A DNA stretch of 57,800 bases from Desulfotomaculum sp. (lineage in GTDB: Bacteria > Bacillota > Desulfotomaculia > Desulfotomaculales > Nap2-2B). The DNA lies in assembly GCA_003513005.1 (NCBI GenBank), contig DOTD01000014.1, forward strand, positions 1-57,800, in the 5' to 3' direction. The position numbers and the translations under genes were made by a program. The notes beneath the pieces were generated by a model. It saw only the letters and a program-made list of their open reading frames with translations. It did no database searches and was not told the DNA's origin. Below, in pieces: positions 42,079 through 51,847 of this stretch (positions are counted from its first letter, which is position 1; each line of letters starts with the position of its first letter).

Positions 42079-43089
42079 ATGAATTTAAAACAGTTGGAAG
42101 TATTTTTATGGGTTGCCGAGTTAAAGGGTTTTACTAAAGCTGCCAAAAGATTGTACATGAGTCAGCCTGCGGTCAGTTTTCAGATCCAGTCGTTAGAAGA
42201 ATTACTTGGGGTAAAACTCTTCTGGCGAAATGAAAAAAACGTTATTCTTACTGAAGCCGGGAAACTGCTATTTGAACAGGCAAAGCAAATAGTTGCCCAT
42301 TCTCATAAAATTAAATCGGTCGTCAATGATCTGAAAGAATTAAAAACCGGTTCTTTTACAATTGGAGCTAGTACAATTCCCGGTGAATATGTGCTGCCGA
42401 GATTAATCGGGAACTTTCACCGGCGGTTTCCGGGTATCCAAATCAATGTGCGGATAGCGGGAAGCGCACAGGTTGAAGCGTGGCTTTTAAACCGCGAAAT
42501 AGATCTGGGTTTGTGCGGCACATTGATTTCAGGCAAGGGAATAGAGTGTCTGCCTTTTTTAACTGATCGCCTGGTTTTGATTGCCCCGCCGGATCATCGC
42601 TGGAAAGCCGGCGAAGAGGTAAAGATTAATGATCTAATCAAGGAAAATTTTATATTGAGGGAAAGCGGCTCGGGAACACGGAAAACTTTTGAAGCAAGCC
42701 TTGCCAGGAGTGGTATTTTAAAAGAAAAATTAAGCGTTGTTATGGAAATGGGCAGTACCCGGGCTATAATTGGCTCCGTAGAAGCTGGTTTAGGGGTAAG
42801 TGTTGTTTCATCTTTGGCCGCCAGGGAACCCCTGCTGCTTGGACTGATCAAGGAAATCACTGTTCATAACCTTGACCTGAACAGAGAGTTATATGCTATT
42901 CGCGATCGAAGCTGGATGAATAATTTTGCCGCTGAAGCATTCCATGACTTTATTTTTACCGGGTCCCCGGATAACCAGGGACCCTCTGCAGATAAAATTT
43001 TCTACCCCTGTTTTGTGATTTCAATTTTGTCTATTTTAATGTCCGGCGCAGGTTTTCCATTAGCATCTGTTTTAACAGCAGCTATTTGA
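42079..43089 (+). CDS. LysR-family regulator, selenium-metabolism-associated type
   Basis: The N-terminal helix-turn-helix (LKQLEVFLWVAELKGFTKAA, then SQPAVSFQIQSLEELLG) and the periplasmic-binding-like effector domain are complete (GASTIPGEYVLP about 95-106; ESGSGTRKTFE about 195-205). The sequence closely resembles the LysR family that NCBI names selenium-metabolism-associated. Typical members have about 300 residues; this frame runs 336, and the last 35 lie antisense to the end of the cyclophilin gene, so the original stop was probably lost. It may control yedF or the Sao genes. Confidence 0.8.
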   Translation: MNLKQLEVFLWVAELKGFTKAAKRLYMSQPAVSFQIQSLEELLGVKLFWRNEKNVILTEAGKLLFEQAKQIVAHSHKIKSVVNDLKELKTGSFTIGASTIPGEYVLPRLIGNFHRRFPGIQINVRIAGSAQVEAWLLNREIDLGLCGTLISGKGIECLPFLTDRLVLIAPPDHRWKAGEEVKINDLIKENFILRESGSGTRKTFEASLARSGILKEKLSVVMEMGSTRAIIGSVEAGLGVSVVSSLAAREPLLLGLIKEITVHNLDLNRELYAIRDRSWMNNFAAEAFHDFIFTGSPDNQGPSADKIFYPCFVISILSILMSGAGFPLASVLTAAI

Positions 43090-43736
43090 TCGACAACATC
43101 CATTCCCTCAAAAACCTGTCCAAAAACAGTATGTTTGTTGTCAAGCCACGGCGTTCCACCGTTTTTCATATAACTGTCAATAAGTTCCTGGTCAAAACCA
43201 TTCTGGCGCATCCATAACTGGAGGTTATCTTCAACCTTATTTTTTTGTACAATAAAGAATTGGCTTCCATTTGTATTGGGCCCGCTGTTGGCCATGGAAA
43301 GCGCTCCTCTGTAGTTGTGCAGATTTTCGCTGAATTCATCTTCAAAAGGTTTCTTCCAGATGCTCTGGCCTCCCGTGCCGTTTCCCAACGGATCACCACC
43401 CTGAATCATGAAATCGTTAATTATTCTGTGGAAGATTAAGCCGTTATAATAACCTGAAGATGCCAGTCCGGTGAAATTTTCTACGGCTTTGGGCGCTTCT
43501 TTGGGAAAAAATTTAATTTTTATAGCGCCCAACGTAGTTGTAATAATGGCAATAGTATCCCCTTTTTCTGGAGGATCTAGCTGGTACTGGTCCGGTTTTA
43601 TTTGATTATCACCTGCCTCATTTGATTCTACCGCCTGCTCTTTTGGCTGAGCAACTTCGGGCTTTGACGTTTTGCCGCAACCGGGTAAGATTATCAAAAG
43701 AAAAATAAGTGACAAGATAAGGATATACTTTTTCAT
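43002..43736 (-). CDS. Peptidyl-prolyl cis-trans isomerase lipoprotein (cyclophilin)
   Basis: The 244-residue product has a lipoprotein signal (LIILPGCGKTS; lipid Cys about residue 20), a short linker and a cyclophilin domain with FHRIINDFMIQGGDP, MANSGPNTNGSQFFIV and HTVFGQVFEGMDVV. It should help fold proteins outside the membrane. The 3' end overlaps the convergent LysR gene by 88 bases. The ATG has a GGGGG-type site upstream. Confidence 0.95.
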   Translation of the reverse strand: MKKYILILSLIFLLIILPGCGKTSKPEVAQPKEQAVESNEAGDNQIKPDQYQLDPPEKGDTIAIITTTLGAIKIKFFPKEAPKAVENFTGLASSGYYNGLIFHRIINDFMIQGGDPLGNGTGGQSIWKKPFEDEFSENLHNYRGALSMANSGPNTNGSQFFIVQKNKVEDNLQLWMRQNGFDQELIDSYMKNGGTPWLDNKHTVFGQVFEGMDVVDQIAAVKTDANGKPAPDIKIDKIEITKQG

Positions 43737-43812
43737 TTATACCCCCTTAATGATAAGGCAATTATAACGGGCTCGGGAAAGGTGTAAGCTGAGGTTAGCC
43801 AGTAAATTTAAA

Positions 43813-44064
43813 CTAAACATTGTAATTTAATAAAAATCTGTAAAACTTAACTGCTCCTTCTTGGTCTTCGTTTCCGGCGTTTAGCTCGGGAACATCCTCA
43901 TTATCATCCTGGCTAATCCTGTTTAGAATTATCCTGTACATTTCTGAAATGATTGCTGCTGCCTTGATTGGGTTTTTTAATTCATCAACTTTATATTCTT
44001 CAAGGTAAGTTATCAGCAGTTCCTTGGCGATTTCCTCGTAATTTATTCTTTTTTTGTCGGACAC
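43813..44064 (-). CDS. Small hypothetical protein
   Basis: This is an 83-residue acidic, helical protein (KKRINYEEIAKELLITYLEE and AAIISEMYRIILNRISQDDN) of unknown function. I chose the GTG at 44064 because AAAGGGG lies 8 bases upstream; the GTG at 44073 is too close to that site. It stands alone between the cyclophilin and beta-propeller genes. Confidence 0.6.
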   Translation of the reverse strand: MSDKKRINYEEIAKELLITYLEEYKVDELKNPIKAAAIISEMYRIILNRISQDDNEDVPELNAGNEDQEGAVKFYRFLLNYNV

Positions 44065-44240
44065 ACCGTACACCCCTTTTAAGTGACATTACCCTTTTCC
44101 CATATTATATTGTAAACTAAAATTTGTTTTCTTGCATAATTTTATTTGGACATGTTCATGGCTTTTTTTAACAGCCTTGTGTAAAGGTTGGTGGAAATGT
44201 TTGCCGAGATTACCGGCGCAATTGCTAAGGAGGAAAATAT

Positions 44241-45272
44241 TTAATCAAGGGTTTCCATATTGTCAAATTTGATGATCCTGATTAAAGATCGTGAGCTTGT
44301 CAGTGTGCAGGGGATAATTACGCTGTAATCACTTTGGGGGCTTACCATCCACTGGTTCATTACCGACTGGCCGGAAAGACTCTCTTTCCAGGACATTTTT
44401 TGCAGGATAGCGCCGGAAGGGCCGATTTCGACCAGGCGTAAATTGGCTTTGTCCGCGATCAGAGTGTTTCCATCCGGTAAACGTAAGGCTCCCATGGGGG
44501 AAAATATACAGGCCGGTATTTCAGCCGCTGTATTTGCCGTATCCTGCCCGCTCGTGTTATCTGCACTGTAGGGGCATTTGCCTGTAAAAGAACCAAACTG
44601 CCAGACGATATCTTTTTTTGGTGTTATTTCAAAAACAGTACCGTTGGTTGTGCCGCAGTCGACAATTAAAGTATTGCCGCTTTCAAGGCGTGTGGCTTGA
44701 ACGGTGTTGGCAAGGTACCCGCGTGTATCAGGTTTTACAGGTTTTCCCCAGCCGTAAGACCACACAATCTTTTTATCTCTGGTTACTTCAATGATTTTAT
44801 GGGGAAGGGTAATTAAAATATTGCCGTTTTGCAGCCGTTCAACATATCGAGGAGAACTTGAAAGGGACTGCAGGCTGTACTCCCAGACGGCCGAACCACT
44901 GGGCGCCGCTTCAAAAACGCGGGGTGTAAACGGTTTGCCGGGCGCTCCGGATTCAGCAATTAGCATGTTGCCGGAAGGCAGCAGTTTGACGCAGGAAGCC
45001 TGAATCCCTTTCACAAGAACGGTTTCCGTCCCGCTGGGGGAGATTTGTACAACCGCCGGTTCCCGGAAACCTACCCGGCAGGCAAGGATGCTGCCGTCAG
45101 GAAGCTGCTCCACATAATTGGGATGGTTGTAAGTAATGTCATCCCTGTAATCGAACTCGACGGAAAAACTCGGCGCTTCCTGGGCATTGGCTGGAATGGA
45201 GGGCGCCCAGAAAAGGATAAATATAAGTAAAAAGACTATACGTTTTGAAATAGCGGATAAAACTCTAAACAT
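44241..45272 (-). CDS. Secreted beta-propeller protein
   Basis: The 343-residue product has a signal peptide (about residues 1-32, ending near PANAQEA) and repeated blade-like motifs: YVEQLPDGSILACR, CVKLLPSGNMLIAES, YVERLQNGNILIT, ATRLESGNTLIVD and ALRLPDGNTLIADKA. At least five repeats of the L-x-x-G-N/S-x-L-I pattern are clear. It resembles arylsulfotransferase-like or PQQ-type propellers, but no catalytic His is assignable. The ATG at 45272 has a CAGGGTGA site. It lies 4 bases beyond the glycosidase gene in the same direction. Confidence 0.8.
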   Translation of the reverse strand: MFRVLSAISKRIVFLLIFILFWAPSIPANAQEAPSFSVEFDYRDDITYNHPNYVEQLPDGSILACRVGFREPAVVQISPSGTETVLVKGIQASCVKLLPSGNMLIAESGAPGKPFTPRVFEAAPSGSAVWEYSLQSLSSSPRYVERLQNGNILITLPHKIIEVTRDKKIVWSYGWGKPVKPDTRGYLANTVQATRLESGNTLIVDCGTTNGTVFEITPKKDIVWQFGSFTGKCPYSADNTSGQDTANTAAEIPACIFSPMGALRLPDGNTLIADKANLRLVEIGPSGAILQKMSWKESLSGQSVMNQWMVSPQSDYSVIIPCTLTSSRSLIRIIKFDNMETLD

Positions 45273-45276
45273 GTTA

Positions 45277-46851
45277 TCACCCTGCATTTGATGTTATAAA
45301 AACTCCGGGAGGTTTACTGCGCCATTTGACGTTTGCGCCGAGAGAACTGCTGACGAAGCGGAGGGGAACCATTATTCTGCCGTCTTTTATGCAGGCGGGG
45401 ACATCAAGGGAATAGACCTTTCCGTCAATCAGAGCGTTTTGTTTTCCAACGGTTAAGACTACCGTTTTATTGTTCTTCGTCGCCGTAACTGTTTTGGAAT
45501 CCTGATCCCACTTTATTTGCGCCTGCAAAGAATCGAATATTTTTCTCAGGGGCACAAGCACACGTCCGTTTTCAAATAAAGGCGGCACGTCGAAAAAGAT
45601 CCTCTGGTTGTTCAGGTAAACCGGTACCTGGTAAAGAACAAGTATTGCGTTGGCAACCGTCCTTTCCTTGCCGTCGGTAGGGGCGCTGACCAGGTTTCCT
45701 TTAGTCCACATGCCGCTGGAACCTCCGCCATCCAGGGCAGCAGCCCTTATACATCCCAAATCGGTCATCAGGTAGGCGAGTTCCTCCAGGGTAAGGCCGG
45801 CGCTCCAGTCTTTCTTGCCGTCTACAACCGCCAGAATTATCCTGCCTTCCTTATTTATACCGACCGCCGTTCGCGCAGCCGGTTCGAGAATGCTTCCCCG
45901 GAATCCTTCAAAAGTGGCGTTAAAAACCGGCTGCCCGTCTTCAACCAGCAGCGGGCCGGCGGTAACCAGATGCTTAAGGCTTTTCCACTGCTGGTCATAG
46001 TCTATTTTAATTTTAACAGCCGAACCAGGATCCAGGCTGGCAATAAGACTTTTTTTGTCGTCCCGCAGAGTAAGCACATAGCCGTTTGAAGGTACCGCAG
46101 TTGTGTCTGTTGTCATGCCGCTTACAGAGAGGATGCCGTTTTCATCAGGGGCGATAATTATACCGGTCCCGCCGGACGGTATTTTTACATCGGAGCTGAA
46201 AAAAGGAGTGTAAAGTATAATTTCGTTTTCGGCGGCGGGATAATTAACACCTTCAATATCCAGGACAGTATCGCCTAACTGGGCTGTAACCTGGGGTGCA
46301 AAATAGCCGATAACAGCCTTTTTCTGGTCAGTAAATCCCACCGATGTTCTTAAAATATTCCAGGAATTCAACATGTGGCCGTCCTGCATAAGATGCCCAA
46401 TAGGCCAGCCTGTGCTGCCGTCAAAAAAACCGGCGTTTACGGCTGCAACAGCCCCATGCCTGGCGGCAATACTGCTTAATGTTTCCCTTTTGCCCAGGGT
46501 ATCCTGACCGGTCGCCACACGGAGTTCCATCAAATTCAAAGAGGGATCTGCTTCCACGACGTAACCGTGAAGAGGTTTTTTCTTCCAGTTCTGCCCCTCA
46601 AGAGTGTAGTAAATCACTCCCGGGGATATTTCCTGCGCGTTTTTAGAAGACCCCGCAAACGACTGGACGCCGCCCGGTATAAGTTCTCCGCCGGGTTGTA
46701 TCTGGGGAGGCGTTGCAAGTTCTTTTTCAGAAAGTGCTGCCGGCGCGGCGGACCCGGTAGTTGAAGCCAACAGCGTGCTGTAATTTACACCTGTAAAGAC
46801 AAGCCATAACGATAAAGCAACAGCTAAAAATTTAATAATTACAGACCTCAT
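45277..46851 (-). CDS. Phosphodiester glycosidase with copper-amine-oxidase-like stalk domain
   Basis: The 524-residue secreted protein has a signal peptide, an N-acetylglucosamine-1-phosphodiester glycosidase (NAGPA) domain (VNAGFFDGSTGWPIGHLM and AAALDGGGSSGMW), and a C-terminal domain repeated twice (FENGRVLVPLRKIFDSL and IKDGRIMVPLRFVSSSL) of the copper-amine-oxidase N-terminal type that anchors proteins at the cell surface. The ATG at 46851 follows AAGGAGAG. It is adjacent to csaB. Confidence 0.9.
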   Translation of the reverse strand: MRSVIIKFLAVALSLWLVFTGVNYSTLLASTTGSAAPAALSEKELATPPQIQPGGELIPGGVQSFAGSSKNAQEISPGVIYYTLEGQNWKKKPLHGYVVEADPSLNLMELRVATGQDTLGKRETLSSIAARHGAVAAVNAGFFDGSTGWPIGHLMQDGHMLNSWNILRTSVGFTDQKKAVIGYFAPQVTAQLGDTVLDIEGVNYPAAENEIILYTPFFSSDVKIPSGGTGIIIAPDENGILSVSGMTTDTTAVPSNGYVLTLRDDKKSLIASLDPGSAVKIKIDYDQQWKSLKHLVTAGPLLVEDGQPVFNATFEGFRGSILEPAARTAVGINKEGRIILAVVDGKKDWSAGLTLEELAYLMTDLGCIRAAALDGGGSSGMWTKGNLVSAPTDGKERTVANAILVLYQVPVYLNNQRIFFDVPPLFENGRVLVPLRKIFDSLQAQIKWDQDSKTVTATKNNKTVVLTVGKQNALIDGKVYSLDVPACIKDGRIMVPLRFVSSSLGANVKWRSKPPGVFITSNAG

Positions 46852-46852
46852 T

Positions 46853-47998
46853 TTAACTCTCCTTAAGCGTCCCAGCCAATTCCAAGGCCAGTCTTGCATT
46901 GAGCAGCGCTTTCGGCTGTAAAATTTCAACCGCACGCCATATCTTGTTTTTGAAGGCATCCTGATTACTGATCACTTCATTTACCGCTGAAAGGCACTTG
47001 GAATACTCAAGGCTTGACGCTTCCCCGGCAGGATGAAGGCCAAGCTGGTTTAAAAAGCGCTTTATTTTTGGATCATAGGAGATGCCTATAAAAGGCACTC
47101 CGGCTACAGCCGCCAAAATTAATGAATGCAGGCGCATGCCGATTAACAGATCGAGGCTTCCTATTATTGAACCTGCTTCACGGGCGGTAAGTACTTTATC
47201 TATAACCTGCGCAGGGGATTTCATCAACTGCTTTACCCTGAGGCAGGCAGTAAAGTCGGTTGGATAGTGAAACGGGAGAAAGATTATTTGCCAGCCTGAA
47301 TCTGATAAATGATCGGCCAGTTTTGCAACAACCAGTTGATCTTTTTCGTTAAATAAAGACCATTCTCTTATGGATATGCCGGCTGTTGACTGGACTTTGC
47401 CGCTCTGATTATCTTGATGCGGACTTTGAAGGAATTTATTTTCCTGTTCAGGGCTGAAATCATTTTTTTTAAGCACAAAAACAGGATCTGCAGTAACATA
47501 TACGGGTGGCGAAGTTATGCCCATTTCAAGCAGGTCATTTGCCGATTGCTCATCCCGGACCGTGATCAGGTCGACTTTATCAGCAATGCTTTTCATCAGC
47601 CGGCGGCCAATCCCGCTGGTAACCGGTCCGACACCCTGTCCACAAAAACCAACGGGTTTTTTTAATTTGAGAGCCAACCAGACTACCCCGAGGTAGTAAA
47701 CGAGGCTCTTTAAACCGGTAACGTCCTGCAGCAGGCTTCCACCGCCACTGACCAGCATGTCGGCTTCTCTTAAAGCCCGGTACACTTCCCCCGGTTGCCA
47801 GCGGTTTAATGCCTGCACATGATATAGATTCGCCGTATTCGATGGGTTGCTGGATAATACGGTTAACTGAACTTCAGGGCAGATAGTCCGGAAAGCGGTG
47901 ACCAGGCTGAGCAGAATTGCTTCGTCGCCGGCATTGTCAAAGCCGTAATACCCTGAAATGACTAAATGCGGTTTACCCGGTATCTTTGCAGTGTTCAT
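46853..47998 (-). CDS. csaB: Polysaccharide pyruvyl transferase CsaB
   Basis: CsaB adds pyruvate ketals to a wall polysaccharide, providing the ligand for SLH-domain proteins. The 381-residue protein has the family start LVISGYYGFDNAGDEAILLS, VSGGGSLLQDVTG near residue 90, and GMRLHSLILAAVAGVPFIGI near 285. It overlaps the DUF5693 gene by 26 bases and is followed after 1 base by the glycosidase. It implies an SLH-anchored S-layer or surface proteins. Confidence 0.93.
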   Translation of the reverse strand: MNTAKIPGKPHLVISGYYGFDNAGDEAILLSLVTAFRTICPEVQLTVLSSNPSNTANLYHVQALNRWQPGEVYRALREADMLVSGGGSLLQDVTGLKSLVYYLGVVWLALKLKKPVGFCGQGVGPVTSGIGRRLMKSIADKVDLITVRDEQSANDLLEMGITSPPVYVTADPVFVLKKNDFSPEQENKFLQSPHQDNQSGKVQSTAGISIREWSLFNEKDQLVVAKLADHLSDSGWQIIFLPFHYPTDFTACLRVKQLMKSPAQVIDKVLTAREAGSIIGSLDLLIGMRLHSLILAAVAGVPFIGISYDPKIKRFLNQLGLHPAGEASSLEYSKCLSAVNEVISNQDAFKNKIWRAVEILQPKALLNARLALELAGTLKES

Positions 47999-49958
47999 GA
48001 GCTTTACACCAACGTACGGCCAGGTTTAGAAGCAGGATTAAAACAAGCCCAATTATAATTCCGGACCAGAATCCATTAAAAAAACGCAGCATCGAAACAG
48101 CAAGTGGTGTGTGAAGGTGAGCAAAAGTGTTGACTATGGAAATCTGCCCGATAGCCCCAAGTAAAAGAAGGGGAAGATAGGCATTGCCCCTGTACCCTGT
48201 GTAGAAGAGCAGCAGCAAAAGAGGCTGTCCCAGCAAAAACTCTTTGGTCCTCGGGCGAACCCCCAGAAAATGATCCAGAAGCGCCCTGAATTTCAGTTCG
48301 AGTGTTGACGGGGGTACAACAACTTCGTTTCCCGTGCGCATTACATATACGGCAAGAATAGCCAGGAATACAGCGCCGGCAAGAGCCAGTTTAAGCAATA
48401 CGGGCTGGTCTAAAAGATTGGCCAAGCCGTTCCGGAACTTGTTTAAGTTTGTTTCAGCCTGTTCCGTTTTTAAAGGAGGAGGCCCTGAATAAACTGAAAA
48501 GACCAGTCCTATGATTACCAAAGGCAAAATATGCGCTGCTTTAACGCCCATAAAGGCATCCAATTTCAAAATATAGGCCGAATCAAACAGCAGTCCGATA
48601 GTAAACAGCGCACCGATTAATGAATATAAACATGTAACCGCCAGCATGATTATACTCTGCCAGGCTGTTAACCTGCGGTTGCGCACAAATGTTAACAGGG
48701 ACAAAGTAGGGAAAACAATAACAGCGGCAAAGGCCATTAGCTTACGGGCCGGGTCGGGAGCGATAAACAGTAAAACGGCATAGATTATAATCGCAGCTAT
48801 CCCTAAAACCCACCATTTGATCTGGTACGCCAATTTTTCCAGAAGCAGCAATCCTCCGGAAATAACCCCTAGCCCCATAATAAACAGTCCGAAGCGTGAA
48901 ACAGCTATCGGCGGCAGAGTAGAAGCTTTTCCTGTCTTGAGGCCTTTTTGTTCAAGATCCTTTTTAAGGCTTGAGATGAACAAAGCGTTTTCGGACAGGG
49001 GGTCGCCTGTTTTTAAATAAGTAAGGGGACGAAGTAACAGAATTCTTATGTTGCGTTCGCTGGCAGCCAGAATAAAGCGGCTTTCCAAATCTGCGGTTTC
49101 GTATTTGGGCATTTCCTCAATCTTTGCCGTATGCAGCCGGACAAGATGCTTGTCAAGAAGTATAGCAAGCTTTGTCAAACCCCGCTGGGCAAAAAATTCG
49201 ATTTCAGTTACCGGAACGCCCAAAGAGCGTATTTCTTTTGCCAGATAGGGTAATTGCTTTGGATATCCCGGCACGCTGGGATCATTAAAGGCTACTGCAG
49301 ATAGGTTGGGGATACTTTTAAGGGGTTTAAATACACCGGTTATACTCTTTTCATTGACTCCCTGCCAGTTGCGCAGCTGCACGACAGCGAGCAGACCGCA
49401 GCGGGCGCTTTCCCTCAAAGGTTCGCCGGGGAAGCCGAGGCCTGTGGTTTTTAATGTGGTGTAATCCGCGCTTGTGCTGATGATATAATAATCCTTATCC
49501 TGGTAAAGCTTTACTTTCCCGGTCTTTACCCTTAGCTGTTCTAAAAGTTGAAGGGCTTCGTCTTTTTTGTTTGTGAAAAAGTAAGTATGATCAGCTTTAA
49601 TTTCACTGTCCCCGATGATATTTGCTATATTCCCCGGGGATTTTCCGCCCAGCCTGCTTACGGCAAGGACTTCCTGTCCGGTCATTATGTCAAAATTGCC
49701 GTAATTGCTGATTTCGTCTGCTCCGGGCTCTTTAAACAACACAGTTGTCAGTCCGGATTCCCGGAAAACACGCATTAATTCCGGAACACTTTTACCAGTC
49801 TGTCTGGCCAGTGACTGCAGTTCGTCATAAGACATGGCCAATTCTACTGTCCGGTAATTTTCCTCGGCCCTGTACCGCTGTATTGCCGCCATTCCGGCTG
49901 CTATTATACCTGCAGCCAGCAAAAAGATAAGCAGTCTGAGGTACCAGCTTTTTTTCAC
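47973..49958 (-). CDS. DUF5693 family membrane protein
   Basis: The 661-residue protein has an N-terminal helix, an extracytoplasmic region of about 310 residues (ARQTGKSVPELMRVFRESGL near the start), and about nine membrane helices in its second half. It is typically found upstream of csaB, as here, and may help export or modify the pyruvylated polymer, but its role is not known. The gene has no visible frameshift. Confidence 0.85.
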   Translation of the reverse strand: MKKSWYLRLLIFLLAAGIIAAGMAAIQRYRAEENYRTVELAMSYDELQSLARQTGKSVPELMRVFRESGLTTVLFKEPGADEISNYGNFDIMTGQEVLAVSRLGGKSPGNIANIIGDSEIKADHTYFFTNKKDEALQLLEQLRVKTGKVKLYQDKDYYIISTSADYTTLKTTGLGFPGEPLRESARCGLLAVVQLRNWQGVNEKSITGVFKPLKSIPNLSAVAFNDPSVPGYPKQLPYLAKEIRSLGVPVTEIEFFAQRGLTKLAILLDKHLVRLHTAKIEEMPKYETADLESRFILAASERNIRILLLRPLTYLKTGDPLSENALFISSLKKDLEQKGLKTGKASTLPPIAVSRFGLFIMGLGVISGGLLLLEKLAYQIKWWVLGIAAIIIYAVLLFIAPDPARKLMAFAAVIVFPTLSLLTFVRNRRLTAWQSIIMLAVTCLYSLIGALFTIGLLFDSAYILKLDAFMGVKAAHILPLVIIGLVFSVYSGPPPLKTEQAETNLNKFRNGLANLLDQPVLLKLALAGAVFLAILAVYVMRTGNEVVVPPSTLELKFRALLDHFLGVRPRTKEFLLGQPLLLLLFYTGYRGNAYLPLLLLGAIGQISIVNTFAHLHTPLAVSMLRFFNGFWSGIIIGLVLILLLNLAVRWCKAHEHCKDTG

Positions 49959-49995
49959 TATTCTGCCCTTTCCTGTCTGGAAACGGTTTCTTCTG

Positions 49996-51285
49996 TTATA
50001 TGTTTCCTGTCGCGCTGTCGTCTGGAATTGGAATAAATTCTATCCCGTCCGAATCACTGCCGTCATTATTTTCATCTGAGTTATTCTGTCCATTATTATC
50101 CTGTCCGTTTTCCGGAGCAGAATCCTGCTGCTGGTCAGGACTAAGTAAACCTGATTCATTGTCCGGCGGGTTGGTAGAATCATCGGGCCAGGGGTATATC
50201 TCCCCGTTATCACCCCAGTCATTTTCCGGAGTTCCCCCGGGTTGTTCCTGGGCATTTTCATCCTGTACGTTCTTTTGCTCGGCGGTTGGAGAAGGCAGAG
50301 CGTTATCTTTTTCCTGGTAAACCATTGTTGTTCCGGAAGACTTGTCCCCAGCGTTATCCTGGATGACCTTCGCAACCTGTCCGTTCTCGAAAAGAGCCTT
50401 GGCGACTTGTCTGGCCTGTTCGTAATCTACTGCCCAGTAGCTTACTCCATTTTGATTGGAGAAACTGCCCGGCAGCGTCTGGGCGACTGTCGCCAGTTGG
50501 TCCAGTTTCTTAGCCATTGAGGCAAGCTCAATAAGCTGCCCTGTAGAAAGGTTGGTTTTCATACATTCGTTCACTTTAGGTATTAACCTAGGCAGTTTTA
50601 TTATTGTCTCGGGTTTGATCACTTCATGGGCCAGCGCTGTAAGGAACTTCAACTGGCGCTGGGTTCTGGATATATCACCGAGGGCGTCATTCCTGCAACG
50701 AACGTACTGGAGGGCCTTTTTCCCATCCAGGCGCTGTACGCCCGGCCGGAGATCAATTGCATATTCGGGACCGTCAGCACGGCTGTAATAGTACATTCTT
50801 TTATCAACATCAATGGTTATTCCTCCCAGGATATCCACGATGTCCTTGAAACCGTCCCAATTGACAAGCGTATAATACTTGACTGGAGTACCGATCAAAT
50901 CAGAAACAACATCGGCTGTTAAAGCCGGTCCTCCATATACATTGGCGCAGTTTATTTTATCTGTTCCATGCCGAGGTATTTCTACTTTGGTATCTCTGGG
51001 TACCGATAATAAAGAAAGCCTCTTTTGAGTGGTATCCACATGAGCAACAATAATAGAATCCGTTCTTCCGGTGACTTCACCCGGCCGCGAGTCGGCGCCA
51101 AGCAAAAGGACTGTCATAGACTTGGGAGTGGGTTTCAAAGCATCCAGGGTTGTAGGCACACCAGGCAATTGGAACAAATAGGCGTTGGCCACAAGGAAAC
51201 ACACCGCTAAAAGAACAAAGACCAAAAAGATAGAAAAGAAAAATTTTCCTTTGCGCTTTAATCTTCTTTTAGGTTTTATTTTCAT
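49996..51285 (-). CDS. LytR-CpsA-Psr (LCP) family ligase
   Basis: LCP enzymes transfer wall polymers such as teichoic acids from lipid carriers to murein. The 429-residue protein has an N-terminal basic stretch and one membrane helix (about 14-36), and an LCP domain (LLLGADSRPGEVTGRTDSII about 56-75; LLSVPRDTKVEIP about 87-100). The last 100 residues are acidic and low-complexity (many Asp, Asn, Gln, Ser). It has an ATG after a short AGGTG-type site and lies in the wall-polymer cluster. Confidence 0.94.
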   Translation of the reverse strand: MKIKPKRRLKRKGKFFFSIFLVFVLLAVCFLVANAYLFQLPGVPTTLDALKPTPKSMTVLLLGADSRPGEVTGRTDSIIVAHVDTTQKRLSLLSVPRDTKVEIPRHGTDKINCANVYGGPALTADVVSDLIGTPVKYYTLVNWDGFKDIVDILGGITIDVDKRMYYYSRADGPEYAIDLRPGVQRLDGKKALQYVRCRNDALGDISRTQRQLKFLTALAHEVIKPETIIKLPRLIPKVNECMKTNLSTGQLIELASMAKKLDQLATVAQTLPGSFSNQNGVSYWAVDYEQARQVAKALFENGQVAKVIQDNAGDKSSGTTMVYQEKDNALPSPTAEQKNVQDENAQEQPGGTPENDWGDNGEIYPWPDDSTNPPDNESGLLSPDQQQDSAPENGQDNNGQNNSDENNDGSDSDGIEFIPIPDDSATGNI

Positions 51286-51311
51286 TTTAAAAACACCTGC
51301 TTAAAGACAGT

Positions 51312-51767
51312 TTAATCCGACAGGCTGCCGAGGTACATAAAGGTTACTGCCGACTGTGCGTGAATTCCCCGTCCGTCCGAACGCGGTACTAGAAAGAGAT
51401 GATCGCGGGCAGCCGGTTGTCCGCTGCCGGTGGAAGTTCCTGCAGTAAGATCGGTAATGCCGCTTCCAACCGGGTCAATAATCACAGCTTTTCCGGATCG
51501 AATAATAAACTCTGTGCCTTCTGAGAGGATGACATCCTGTCCCTGGGCAATTGATTTAATGCGCCACTGGGTTCCCGAATTTCCCGCTGTGTCCAAAGCT
51601 TTTTTTACAAAGTCAGTTACATATTGTTCAACGAAGCTTTTAGTAACCAGGGGGTCAAGATGTGAGCCCGGTTCCCCTGTATCCGCAGCAATCGCAAACC
51701 CGGCATAGGCGGCGCCGGCTATGGTTATAATCAGCAATAATACTAGTATTGATTTACGCCTGAACAT
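51312..51767 (-). CDS. Hypothetical exported protein of the envelope cluster
   Basis: The 151-residue product has an N-terminal signal or anchor helix (ILVLLLIITIAGAAYAGFAI) and a soluble part with VILSEGTEFIIRSGKAVIID. I recognise it only as a conserved clostridial protein. It lies between the LCP and TagA-type genes, suggesting a role in wall-polymer assembly. The start lies at an ATG with GGGGGAA upstream. Confidence 0.7.
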   Translation of the reverse strand: MFRRKSILVLLLIITIAGAAYAGFAIAADTGEPGSHLDPLVTKSFVEQYVTDFVKKALDTAGNSGTQWRIKSIAQGQDVILSEGTEFIIRSGKAVIIDPVGSGITDLTAGTSTGSGQPAARDHLFLVPRSDGRGIHAQSAVTFMYLGSLSD

Positions 51768-51847
51768 TAGTTATTCCCCCTGGTCAGCCGTTTTTCAAAA
51801 GATTATTCGACAAACTGCCGCCCATTTCCTGCAAAAATTCGCTTATA

